DNA of 64,000 nt from JBEEFP01 sp041166085 (lineage in GTDB: Bacteria > Actinomycetota > Acidimicrobiia > Acidimicrobiales > JAFATL01): the NCBI GenBank assembly GCA_041166085.1, contig JBEEFP010000056.1:62001-126000 (forward strand), given 5' to 3'. Under the pieces are notes generated by a model that was given only the letters and a program-made list of their open reading frames with translations, searched no databases and was not told the DNA's origin. Positions 51,177-58,493 of this stretch are shown here, one piece after another. The position numbers were made by a program, and so were the translations under genes. Every line of letters begins with the position of its first letter. The stretch's first letter is position 1.

Positions 51177-52189
51177 CAGCTCTTGGCGCTCTCCCAAGCG
51201 GTGTCCTCCACCACCGGCGCGCGGCCATGGAGGGGCTCCCACCACGCCCGGTTGTCGCGATACCAATCCACCGTCTCCGCGATGCCGCTCTCCCACGGGA
51301 TGGTGGGTTCCCATCCGAGCTCGCGACGGATCTTCGTGGCGTCGAGCAGGTAGCGGCGGTCGTGGCCCGGCCGGTCGGGGACGATCTTCTTGAGGTCGCG
51401 CGGCTTGCCGAGCGCGTCGAGGACGGTGTCGGCGATCTGCTCGATGGATCGCTCGACGCCGGTGCCGACGTGATAGGTCTCGCCGGCTGTTCCCCTCGAC
51501 AACACGAGATCGATCGCCCGGCAGTGGTCGATGGCGTGGATCCACTCCCGCCGGTTCTGCGTCGACTCGTACAGCGGCAGGGGACGATCGTCGAGGGCGT
51601 AGGTGGTGAAGAGCGGGATCACCTTCTCGGGGAACTGGTACGGCCCGTAATTGTTGGCGCAGTTGGTGATGCTGATGGGCAGTCCGTACGTCTCCGAGTA
51701 GGCCCGCACCGCGTGATCAGCCGCCGCTTTCGACGCGTTGTACGGCGTGCGCGGCGCGTAGGGCGACTCCTCGGTGAACGCGTCGTCGGCATCGAGGTCG
51801 AGGTCGCCGTACACCTCGCACGTGGAGACATGGTGGAAGCGCTGGACACCCACGCGACGGGCCGCCTCGAGCAGCGTCTGGGTTCCGAGAGCGTTGGTGC
51901 GGAAGAAGCGGCCGGGGTCGACGACGGCGAGGCTGTTGTGCGACTCGGCCGCGAAGTTGACCACCACGTCGATCTGCTCGTCGGCCAGCGTCTTCTGCCC
52001 CAGCTCGAGATCGCCGATGTCGCCGTGCACGAAGCCGATGCGCTCCTCGAGGTCGGCCAGGCTGGCGCGATTGCCCGCGTAGGTGAGGGCGTCGTAGACG
52101 ACCACATGGTCGTCCGGATGGTTCTCGACCCAGTACCGGACGAAGTTCGAGCCGATGAAACCGGCGCCACCGGTGACGAGGAGCTGCAT
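51176..52189 (-). CDS. rmlB: dTDP-glucose 4,6-dehydratase with TCE active-site variant
   Basis: 337 residues: VTGGAGFIGSNFVRYWV, YDALTYAGNRASL, FAAESHNSL, YNASKAAADH (Tyr/Lys), NCANNYGPYQFPEKVIPL and REWIHAIDHC. The family's Thr-Asp-Glu triad (TDEVYG) reads TCEVYGD here, and the usual SHVDRS reads SHNSLA. I recall the same variant in other actinobacterial sequences, so it may be a subfamily rather than a defect. The ATG at 52189 has a TAGCCT box seven bases upstream and heads the chain rmlB-rmlD-ugd-uxs-GT2. Confidence 0.92.
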   Translation of the reverse strand: MQLLVTGGAGFIGSNFVRYWVENHPDDHVVVYDALTYAGNRASLADLEERIGFVHGDIGDLELGQKTLADEQIDVVVNFAAESHNSLAVVDPGRFFRTNALGTQTLLEAARRVGVQRFHHVSTCEVYGDLDLDADDAFTEESPYAPRTPYNASKAAADHAVRAYSETYGLPISITNCANNYGPYQFPEKVIPLFTTYALDDRPLPLYESTQNRREWIHAIDHCRAIDLVLSRGTAGETYHVGTGVERSIEQIADTVLDALGKPRDLKKIVPDRPGHDRRYLLDATKIRRELGWEPTIPWESGIAETVDWYRDNRAWWEPLHGRAPVVEDTAWESAKS

Positions 52190-52196
52190 GGGCGCC

Positions 52197-52202
52197 AGGC
52201 TA
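52197..52202 (-). promoter_or_regulatory. Probable -10 box for leaderless rmlB-rmlD-ugd-uxs-GT2 operon
   Basis: TAGCCT seven bases before the rmlB ATG, inside the 21-base gap after rmlA. Confidence 0.5.
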
Positions 52203-52210
52203 GTTGGGGG

Positions 52211-53281
52211 TCAGACGACGTCCACTTTGGAGTGGTCGCCCACCATGAGGCGCGTGGCGCGGGGACGCTCACCCGATCGAGTGACCTCCACGTGGCGGCC
52301 GATGAGCGAGTCCACCAGGCGACCTGCCTCGACGATGCGACTGTGCTCGAGAACGACGGAGTTCTCGATCTCGGAGTGCACGACCTCGCAGTCCTTGGCC
52401 ACGGCCGTGTACGGGCCGATGTAGCTGTCGACCACCCGGGTGCCCTCGCCGACGATGGCCGGCCCGCGGATGGTGGAGTTCACGACCTCGGCTCCCGCCT
52501 GCACGACGACGCGACCCTCGATGCGAGACGCCTCGTCGACCTTGCCGTCGATGGCCTGGTCGAGCCGCTCGAGGATCAGTCGATTGGCCTCGAGGAGCGG
52601 TGTGAGCTTGCCGGTGTCGATCCACCATCCCTCGAGGATGCGGGTGCGCACGCGGTGGCCCTGGTCGACCAGCCACTGGATGGCATCGGTGATCTCCAGC
52701 TCGCCCCGCGGCGACGGCTCGATGGCGCGGACGGCGTCGTGGATGCGGGGGTCGAAGAGATAGACGCCGACGAGGGCGAGGTCCGACGGAGGATCGGCCG
52801 GCTTCTCGACCAGACGCACCACCTCGCCGTCTGCGTTCAACTCGGCAACACCGAAGCGCTGCGGATCGGGCACGCGATGGAGCAGGATCTGTGCCGCGGC
52901 GTCGCCCGTGTCTGCCGCGAAGGCGTCGACGAACTCGCGCAATCCTTGCTCGAGCAGGTTGTCACCGAGGTACATCACGAAGTGGTCGTCACCCAGGAAC
53001 TCGCGGGCGATGAGAACGCAGTGGGCCAGCCCGAGCGGCGACTCCTGCGGGATGTAGGTGACATTGATGCCCCACCGCGACCCGTCGCCGACCGCGGTCA
53101 TGATCTCGTTGCGCGTGTCGCCGACGATGATCCCGATCTCCGAGATGCCGGCCGCGACCATGTGCTCGAGCCCGTAGAACAGGATGGGCTTGTTGGCGAC
53201 CGGCACCAGCTGCTTGGCGCTGGTGTGGGTGATCGGCCGGAGCCGCGTCCCGGCACCGCCTGCGAGTACGAGGCCCTTCAT
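52211..53281 (-). CDS. rmlA: Glucose-1-phosphate thymidylyltransferase, long (StrD-like) form
   Basis: 356 residues: GGAGTRLRPITHTSAKQLVPVANKP signature, LGDNLLEQGL with metal Asp, RGELEITDAIQWL and WWIDTGKLTPLLEAN. The C-terminal 100 residues form a beta-helix (EGRVVVQAGAEVVNSTIRGP and similar) absent from the 290-residue E. coli RmlA, so it is the long type known from streptomycete deoxysugar pathways. It makes dTDP-glucose for RmlB. The ATG at 53281 follows the LCP gene by 53 bases. Confidence 0.92.
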   Translation of the reverse strand: MKGLVLAGGAGTRLRPITHTSAKQLVPVANKPILFYGLEHMVAAGISEIGIIVGDTRNEIMTAVGDGSRWGINVTYIPQESPLGLAHCVLIAREFLGDDHFVMYLGDNLLEQGLREFVDAFAADTGDAAAQILLHRVPDPQRFGVAELNADGEVVRLVEKPADPPSDLALVGVYLFDPRIHDAVRAIEPSPRGELEITDAIQWLVDQGHRVRTRILEGWWIDTGKLTPLLEANRLILERLDQAIDGKVDEASRIEGRVVVQAGAEVVNSTIRGPAIVGEGTRVVDSYIGPYTAVAKDCEVVHSEIENSVVLEHSRIVEAGRLVDSLIGRHVEVTRSGERPRATRLMVGDHSKVDVV

Positions 53282-53334
53282 GGGGCACCAGTTCAGCACG
53301 GCGGACGGCCGGACGGTCGGCTCGGGCGCGACCG

Positions 53335-54939
53335 TCAGCAGTTGAGGACCAGCGGGGCGCCCTTGGCGCCGGCCTTCGACGGGGCGCCCGTGGTGGTGGT
53401 GGTCCCCGGGGTGGCCACCGTTCCCGGCTTCCGGATGCCCACGAAGGTGGTGCCGGTGATGAGCTGGAGATCGCCGCCCACCAGGTGCTTGTCCTCCACT
53501 ATCTGGGCGCCGCCGTCGACGTAGGCCTGGAGCACCAGGGCCTTGTCCCGCTGCCCCGTGCCGTAGCGGACGAGGGACCTGGTGTAGCTGAACGACGGAG
53601 CGTCGCCCGTGCCGGAGACGCTGAACCCGGCCTTCTGCAGTCCGAGCGAGGCCTGGCTCGCCTGCCCACCTTGACCAGAGCCGTTCAGGATGCGCACTCG
53701 GATGCTGCCGGGGATCACCTTGGGCAGCTGGGTCGGCGCGGTGTCGGCGGGTGCCTGCCCGTTGAACTTGGCGATCATCTCGGTGGCGTCGGGGTCCTTG
53801 AGGTCGAGCACCTGGGCGCCGGTGGCCTTGATGGTCCGGGCGACAACAGGAAGCGAGAGCATGTCGACCGCCTCCGGTGCCAGCGACTTGAAGCGGCCGG
53901 CCAGGCGCCGAATGTCCGCAGTGGAGAGCGTGTTGTCGATCTTCACGTACTTGGTGGCGGTGCCGGCCATCGAGTTGGCCTTGATGGGGTTGCGCACGCC
54001 CTGGGCGATCGCTTGCTTCATCATGCGGCGGATGAAGTTCTGCTGGCGACTGATACGGCCGAGGTCGCCGGTCGGGTCCGTGCGCCAGCGTCCGGATTCG
54101 TAGGACTGGTAGTGCCGGCTGCGCGCGTAGGCCAATGCCTGGTCGCCGTCGAGCTCCACGCAGCCCGCGTTCGGCACGCGCAGCCCCGTGACGAGGTCGC
54201 GCGCGGGGGACGTGAAGGGGATGGTGACGCCCCCCACCGAGTTCACGATGCCGCGGAACCCGTAGAAGTCGACTTCGGCGTAGTGGTCGACCTGGATGCC
54301 CAACTCCTGGTGGATCGTCTCGATGAGCCGGCGTTCGCCGTCCGCCGCCTGGATGGCGGTGTTGATGCGGTCTTTGCGCTGGGTGCCGGCGATGGTGACG
54401 TACAGGTCGCGCGGGATCGAGAGGATGGCGGCCTTCTCGGCGCGGGGGTCGGCGTGCAGGATCATGATCGTGTCGCTGTGCTTGCCACCGACGTCCCGGG
54501 AGGTGCCGAACTTCTTTGCCTCCTCCGGTGTCACGTTCTCCCGCGTGTCGGACCCGACGAACAGCACGTTCATCGGCTCGCCGGGGTCGTCGTGGCCGCT
54601 GCCGCGCAGGACGCTGCTGAGGTTGATCTTGTCGATCTGGCCGAAGCGCCACCGCAGGTAGCCGTAGCCGGACGCGGTCGCGACGAGGCAGAAGGCGATG
54701 AAGATGTTCAGACCGATCAGGACGCGCCGGGGCCAGGTACGCGATGTGGGGCGCGCGTGCCGGGCATGACGCGCATGCCGGGGAGCCACGGTGGGCGAGG
54801 GTAGCAGCGCGTCCCCGTCATCTTGAGGCAGGGTCCCGCCCGTGCGGGCCGTGATTCGTGCCCACGCATCGCCCGAGACGCGGGCCGTCCCGCCGTACGC
54901 GCGAAGGCGGCGTCGCAGCTCGTCGTGGTCCTCGGTCAT
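53335..54939 (-). CDS. LytR-CpsA-Psr (LCP) family glycopolymer-peptidoglycan ligase with LytR_C domain
   Basis: 534 residues: cytoplasmic N-terminus of about 70 residues ending in a His/Arg-rich stretch (RHARHARHARP), membrane segment 72-94, LCP domain about 122-330 (NVLFVGSDTRE, SDTIMILHADP, ILSIPRDLYV, KDRINTA, ALAYARSRHY), and a C-terminal LytR_C domain about 405-490 (VRILNGSGQGGQAS). LCP enzymes move lipid-linked glycans onto peptidoglycan outside the membrane. The ATG overlaps the sigma-factor stop (ATGA). It sits before rmlA, fitting attachment of a rhamnose-containing polymer. Confidence 0.94.
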   Translation of the reverse strand: MTEDHDELRRRLRAYGGTARVSGDAWARITARTGGTLPQDDGDALLPSPTVAPRHARHARHARPTSRTWPRRVLIGLNIFIAFCLVATASGYGYLRWRFGQIDKINLSSVLRGSGHDDPGEPMNVLFVGSDTRENVTPEEAKKFGTSRDVGGKHSDTIMILHADPRAEKAAILSIPRDLYVTIAGTQRKDRINTAIQAADGERRLIETIHQELGIQVDHYAEVDFYGFRGIVNSVGGVTIPFTSPARDLVTGLRVPNAGCVELDGDQALAYARSRHYQSYESGRWRTDPTGDLGRISRQQNFIRRMMKQAIAQGVRNPIKANSMAGTATKYVKIDNTLSTADIRRLAGRFKSLAPEAVDMLSLPVVARTIKATGAQVLDLKDPDATEMIAKFNGQAPADTAPTQLPKVIPGSIRVRILNGSGQGGQASQASLGLQKAGFSVSGTGDAPSFSYTRSLVRYGTGQRDKALVLQAYVDGGAQIVEDKHLVGGDLQLITGTTFVGIRKPGTVATPGTTTTTGAPSKAGAKGAPLVLNC

Positions 54940-55439
54940 GACGGCAACACCTCTCGCAAGCGGGCCAAGGCCCGAAACAGCGGGGATTTCACGGTGCCTG
55001 GGCGGCACCCGAGCAGGACGGCGATCTCGGCCTCGGGCAGGTCCTCGTAGAAGCGCAGCACGACGGCTTTGCGCTGGCGGTCCGAGAGGGTGGCCAGGGC
55101 GTCGGCCATCTCGTCGATCTCCTCGTCGCCCACCGTCGCCGGTTGGGCCGCTCCCGGTCCGTGGCGGAGCTCGCGTGACCGGCGGCGCTGCTGCGAACGG
55201 CACGCGTTCACGACCGCCTGGCGCAGGTACGCGCGGGGCGTCTCGACCTCGGCCCAGCGGGCGAAGACGCGGACGAAGGCGTCCTGGACGAGCTCCTCGG
55301 CCTGGCCCGGCGAGCCAGTGAGCAACAGGGCCAGCCGCACCATTGGCGCGTAGGCGTCTGCATACAGGCGCTCGAAGGAACCGCGCCCGGACCCCTCGAC
55401 GTACGGGGGAAGGGGCGCGGTCGGCTCGTCCACGACCAT
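54936..55439 (-). CDS. ECF-type sigma factor (SigE-like short form)
   Basis: 167 residues: region 2 (SFERLYADAYAPMVRLALLLTG, AEELVQDAFVRVFARW, PRAYLRQAVVNACRS) and region 4 (LATLSDRQRKAVVLRFYEDLPEAEIAVLLGCRPGTVKS). It has no visible C-terminal extension. The ATG at 55439 is preferred because AAGGGGGTG precedes it directly. The next gene is not a recognisable anti-sigma factor but the LCP enzyme, with which it is translationally coupled. Confidence 0.92.
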   Translation of the reverse strand: MVVDEPTAPLPPYVEGSGRGSFERLYADAYAPMVRLALLLTGSPGQAEELVQDAFVRVFARWAEVETPRAYLRQAVVNACRSQQRRRSRELRHGPGAAQPATVGDEEIDEMADALATLSDRQRKAVVLRFYEDLPEAEIAVLLGCRPGTVKSPLFRALARLREVLPS

Positions 55440-55484
55440 CACCCCCTTCTAGACGCCGGACGCCCCCGGCTGGTTCCGCCCTCG

Positions 55485-56633
55485 CTAGGAAACCGGCAGG
55501 CCCAGCTCGCGACTGATGACCAGTCGCTGGATCTCGCTGGTGCCCTCGCCGATCTCGAGGATCTTGGCGTCGCGGTAAAAGCGGCTCACCGGGGTCTCGT
55601 CGATGAAGCCGTAGCCCCCGAAGATCTGGGTGGCCTCACGCGTGGCCGTCACCGCCGCCTCGGTGGCGTAGAGCTTGGCCATGGCCGCCGCCTGCTTGAA
55701 CGGCCTGCCCTGGTCCTTCAGCCACGCCGCCTTGTAGGTGAGGTTGCGGGCGTTCTCGACCATGACCGCGAGGTCGGCGCATTTGAACGCCACGGCTTGG
55801 TAGCGCCCGATGGGTCCGCCGAAGGCTTTGCGCTCGGTGGCGTAGCCGACACTCTGCTCGAGACAGGCCTGGGCCAGTCCGACGGCAAGAGCGGCGATGG
55901 CCACTCGCCCGTCGTCGAGGATGGCCAGGAACTGCTTGAACCCCGCGCCCTCGGCGCCGAGCAGGTTGTCGAGCGGCACGCGGCAGTCCTCGAACCGCAG
56001 GCCGTGGGTGTCGGACGCGTGCCACCCCATCTTCCGGTAGGCCGGCTCGACGGTGAGGCCCGGTGTGCCCGCGGGCACGACGATGGCGCTGATGTCACTC
56101 GGCCCGGTGCGTGCCGTCACGGTGATGACGCTGGTGATCGGTGTGCCCGAGTTGGTGATGAACGCCTTGGCCCCGTCGATGACCCACTCGCCCGTTGTGT
56201 CATCGCGACGGGCTCTGGTGCGGGTGGCGCCCGCGTCGCTCCCCGCGTCCGGCTCGGTGAGACCGAAGGCGCCGAGCGCTCGTCCCGCGCACAGGTCGGG
56301 CAGCCACTGCTGACGCTGGGCCTCCGACCCGAAGGTGTAGATCGGGTTGGCACCCAGGCCCACGCCGGCCGACAGGGTGATGGCCATCGACGAGTCGACG
56401 CGCCCCAGCTCCTCGATGGCGATGCACACGGTGGTGAAGTCGGCCTCGGAGCCGCCGTACTCCTGTGGGAACGGCAGCCCGAACAGTCCCAGCTCACCCA
56501 TGGCCCGCACCGTGTCGACCGGAAACGTGTGGTCCCGATCCCATGCCTCGACGTGCGGCGCGATCTCACGCTCGGCGAAGTCCCTGACGACCTTCCGGAA
56601 CGCCTCGTGCTCGTCACCGAGATCGAAGTTCAT
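55485..56633 (-). CDS. Acyl-CoA dehydrogenase
   Basis: 382 residues of the FAD-dependent family: GLTEPDAGSDAGATRT (FAD/acyl-CoA motif), TNSGTPITSVITVTA, QIFGGYGFIDETPVSRFYRD and EIGEGTSEIQRLVISREL, with the catalytic-base Glu expected in GEGTSE, as in short/branched-chain enzymes. It oxidises acyl-CoA to enoyl-CoA. The ATG has TACGAT six bases upstream. The position near birA and the carboxylase gene recalls the fadE25 neighbourhood of mycobacteria, as I remember it. Confidence 0.94.
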   Translation of the reverse strand: MNFDLGDEHEAFRKVVRDFAEREIAPHVEAWDRDHTFPVDTVRAMGELGLFGLPFPQEYGGSEADFTTVCIAIEELGRVDSSMAITLSAGVGLGANPIYTFGSEAQRQQWLPDLCAGRALGAFGLTEPDAGSDAGATRTRARRDDTTGEWVIDGAKAFITNSGTPITSVITVTARTGPSDISAIVVPAGTPGLTVEPAYRKMGWHASDTHGLRFEDCRVPLDNLLGAEGAGFKQFLAILDDGRVAIAALAVGLAQACLEQSVGYATERKAFGGPIGRYQAVAFKCADLAVMVENARNLTYKAAWLKDQGRPFKQAAAMAKLYATEAAVTATREATQIFGGYGFIDETPVSRFYRDAKILEIGEGTSEIQRLVISRELGLPVS

Positions 56634-56639
56634 GGGTGG

Positions 56640-56649
56640 ATCGTAGGCT
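56640..56649. promoter_or_regulatory. Overlapping divergent -10 boxes of acyl-CoA dehydrogenase and pabB
   Basis: On the minus strand TACGAT (56640-56645) lies six bases before the dehydrogenase ATG. On the plus strand TAGGCT (56644-56649) lies seven bases before the pabB GTG. They share the central TA, so both promoters cannot be occupied at once. Confidence 0.45.
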
Positions 56650-56656
56650 TCGTGAC

Positions 56657-57649
56657 GTGCACCCTCTCGCGGTCGTCGGCGGTCGCCTCGCCACCGGTCT
56701 GCGCGACGTCACGACCGATCTCAGCGCCCTCGACTCGAGTGGGTTCTGGGCCGTCGTGGTGGCCTTCGACGGCGAAGCGGTGTGCGCTCGCTTCGACACC
56801 GTCCGCCCTGCCCGTCCGTGGCCCGGACGCGGGTGGCAAGGGCCGGCGGCAGCCGCATGGACATCCAGCCTCGACCGCTACCAGTACTGCGCCGGCGTGG
56901 TCGCCATCCGCGCGGCCATCGCCGCGGGCGACGTCTACCAGGTGAATCTGTGCCGCGTGCTGTCGGCGCCAGTAGGCCGCGAGGCAGACGTGGCCGCCCT
57001 CGGCGCGGCGCTGGCCCAGGGCAACCCCGCGCCGTACTCGGCCGTCATCCGGCTCCCCGAACACGGCGTGCACGTGGCGTCCGCGTCACCAGAGCGCTTC
57101 CTGCGACGCGACGGCCGAGCCGTCGAGTCCAAACCCATCAAGGGGACGGCGGCCACGACGGACGGCTTCCTCCCCAAGGACCGGGCCGAGAACGTGATGA
57201 TCGTCGACCTCGTCCGCAACGACCTCGGCCGCGTGTGCGAGTACGGGTCGGTCACCGTGCCTGGGTTGTGCGAGATGGAGCCCCACCCGGGGCTGTTCCA
57301 CCTCGTGTCCACCGTGCGGGGCCAGCTGCGCGACGGCGTCGGCTGGGCCGAGCTCATCGCCGCCACCTTCCCGCCCGGCTCGGTGACCGGCGCGCCGAAG
57401 CTGGCCGCGCTCGACGTCATCGCCAAGCTCGAGCCCGTCGGCCGCGGCCCGTATTGCGGCGCGGTCGGATGGGTCGACGCCGACCGCGGTGTCGGCGATC
57501 TCAACGTCGGCATCCGCACCTTCTGGCTGGCCGATGGGCTGCTGCATCTCGGCACCGGCGGCGGCATCACCTGGGACTCGACGCCCGAAGGCGAGTGGGC
57601 CGAGACCGAGCTCAAGGCGCGCCGCCTCCTGGCAGTGGTGTCAGCGTGA
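56657..57649 (+). CDS. pabB: Aminodeoxychorismate synthase component I
   Basis: 330 residues from the GTG at 56657 (a GTG at 56636 leaves only two bases to the divergent gene). The chorismate-binding fold is present: YCAGVVAIRAAIAAGDVYQVNL, SPERFLRRDGRAVESKPIKGTAAT, DLVRNDLGRVCEYGSVTVP, PPGSVTGAPK and YCGAVGWVD. The PIKGT lysine points to PabB rather than TrpE (PIAGT). It lacks the N-terminal Trp-binding lobe of longer enzymes. It makes 4-amino-4-deoxychorismate for folate and overlaps pabC by four bases. Confidence 0.92.
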   Translation: MHPLAVVGGRLATGLRDVTTDLSALDSSGFWAVVVAFDGEAVCARFDTVRPARPWPGRGWQGPAAAAWTSSLDRYQYCAGVVAIRAAIAAGDVYQVNLCRVLSAPVGREADVAALGAALAQGNPAPYSAVIRLPEHGVHVASASPERFLRRDGRAVESKPIKGTAATTDGFLPKDRAENVMIVDLVRNDLGRVCEYGSVTVPGLCEMEPHPGLFHLVSTVRGQLRDGVGWAELIAATFPPGSVTGAPKLAALDVIAKLEPVGRGPYCGAVGWVDADRGVGDLNVGIRTFWLADGLLHLGTGGGITWDSTPEGEWAETELKARRLLAVVSA

Positions 57650-58476
57650 GCGAGCGCTCGGTGTGGGTGAACGGGACCCTGCTCGACGGGGACGCGCCGG
57701 CGGTGTCGGCGTTCGACCACGGGCTGCTCACCGGCGACGGCGTGTTCGAGACGTTGAAGACCTACGACGGCCGCGTGTTCGCGGCCCGTCGTCATCTCGA
57801 GCGCTTGGCCCATTCGGCGGGTGGCCTGGGCCTGGCGTTGCGCCCGGTCGACGAGCTGTTGCGTGCGATGGACCAGGTCGTCGCCGCCAACCGCATCGGC
57901 ACCGGGCGCGTCCGGGTCACCGTCACCGGCGGACCGTCACCGCTCGGCTCGGACCGCGGCCCGTCGGGCCCGACCACCATCGTGGCCGCGGCCCCGCAGC
58001 CGCCATGGCCGGACAGCACACCGGTCGCGGTGGTGCCGTGGCCGAGAAACGAGCGCGGCGCGCTGGCCGGCCTCAAGACCACGTCGTACGGCGAGAACGT
58101 GGTCGCGCTTGCCTATGCCAAGGAGCGCGGCGCGGGCGAGGCCGTCTTCGCCAACCTGGCCGGGAACCTTTGCGAGGGCACGGGCACCAACGTCTTCGTC
58201 GCCATCGGCGGCCGCCTCGTCACGCCGCCGCTCTCGTCCGGGTGTCTGGCCGGCGTGACGCGCGCCCTCGTCATCGAGGTCACGGGCGCGGCCGAGGAGG
58301 ACCTCCCCGTTGACGCGCTCGCGCAGGCCGACGAGGCCTTCCTCACGTCCACCACGCGCGAGGTCCAACCCATCTCCGCCGTCGACGGCGCCGCGCTGCG
58401 GTCCGTCTCCGGCCCCCTCACCCGCGCCGCGGCCGAGGCGTTCGCCGCTCTCGTCCGACGCGACATGGACCCCTGA
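57646..58476 (+). CDS. pabC: Aminodeoxychorismate lyase / class IV PLP aminotransferase
   Basis: 276 residues: WVNGTLLDGDAPAVSAFDHGLLTGDGVFET, RRHLERL, PLP lysine in LKTTSYGENVVAL, EGTGTNVFV and the phosphate-binding GCLAGVTRALV. With PabB it gives 4-aminobenzoate. The coupling to pabB makes PabC likelier than branched-chain or D-amino-acid transaminase. It converges on the L,D-transpeptidase gene with a 17-base gap. Confidence 0.9.
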   Translation: MSERSVWVNGTLLDGDAPAVSAFDHGLLTGDGVFETLKTYDGRVFAARRHLERLAHSAGGLGLALRPVDELLRAMDQVVAANRIGTGRVRVTVTGGPSPLGSDRGPSGPTTIVAAAPQPPWPDSTPVAVVPWPRNERGALAGLKTTSYGENVVALAYAKERGAGEAVFANLAGNLCEGTGTNVFVAIGGRLVTPPLSSGCLAGVTRALVIEVTGAAEEDLPVDALAQADEAFLTSTTREVQPISAVDGAALRSVSGPLTRAAAEAFAALVRRDMDP

Positions 58477-58493
58477 GGTGAGCTCCTGTTGGC

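Noticed and set aside
51227..53524. Plus-strand open frame of 765 codons opposite rmlB and rmlA
   Set aside because: Mirror of well-identified enzymes; the apparent protein is Val/Asp/Glu-rich without domains.
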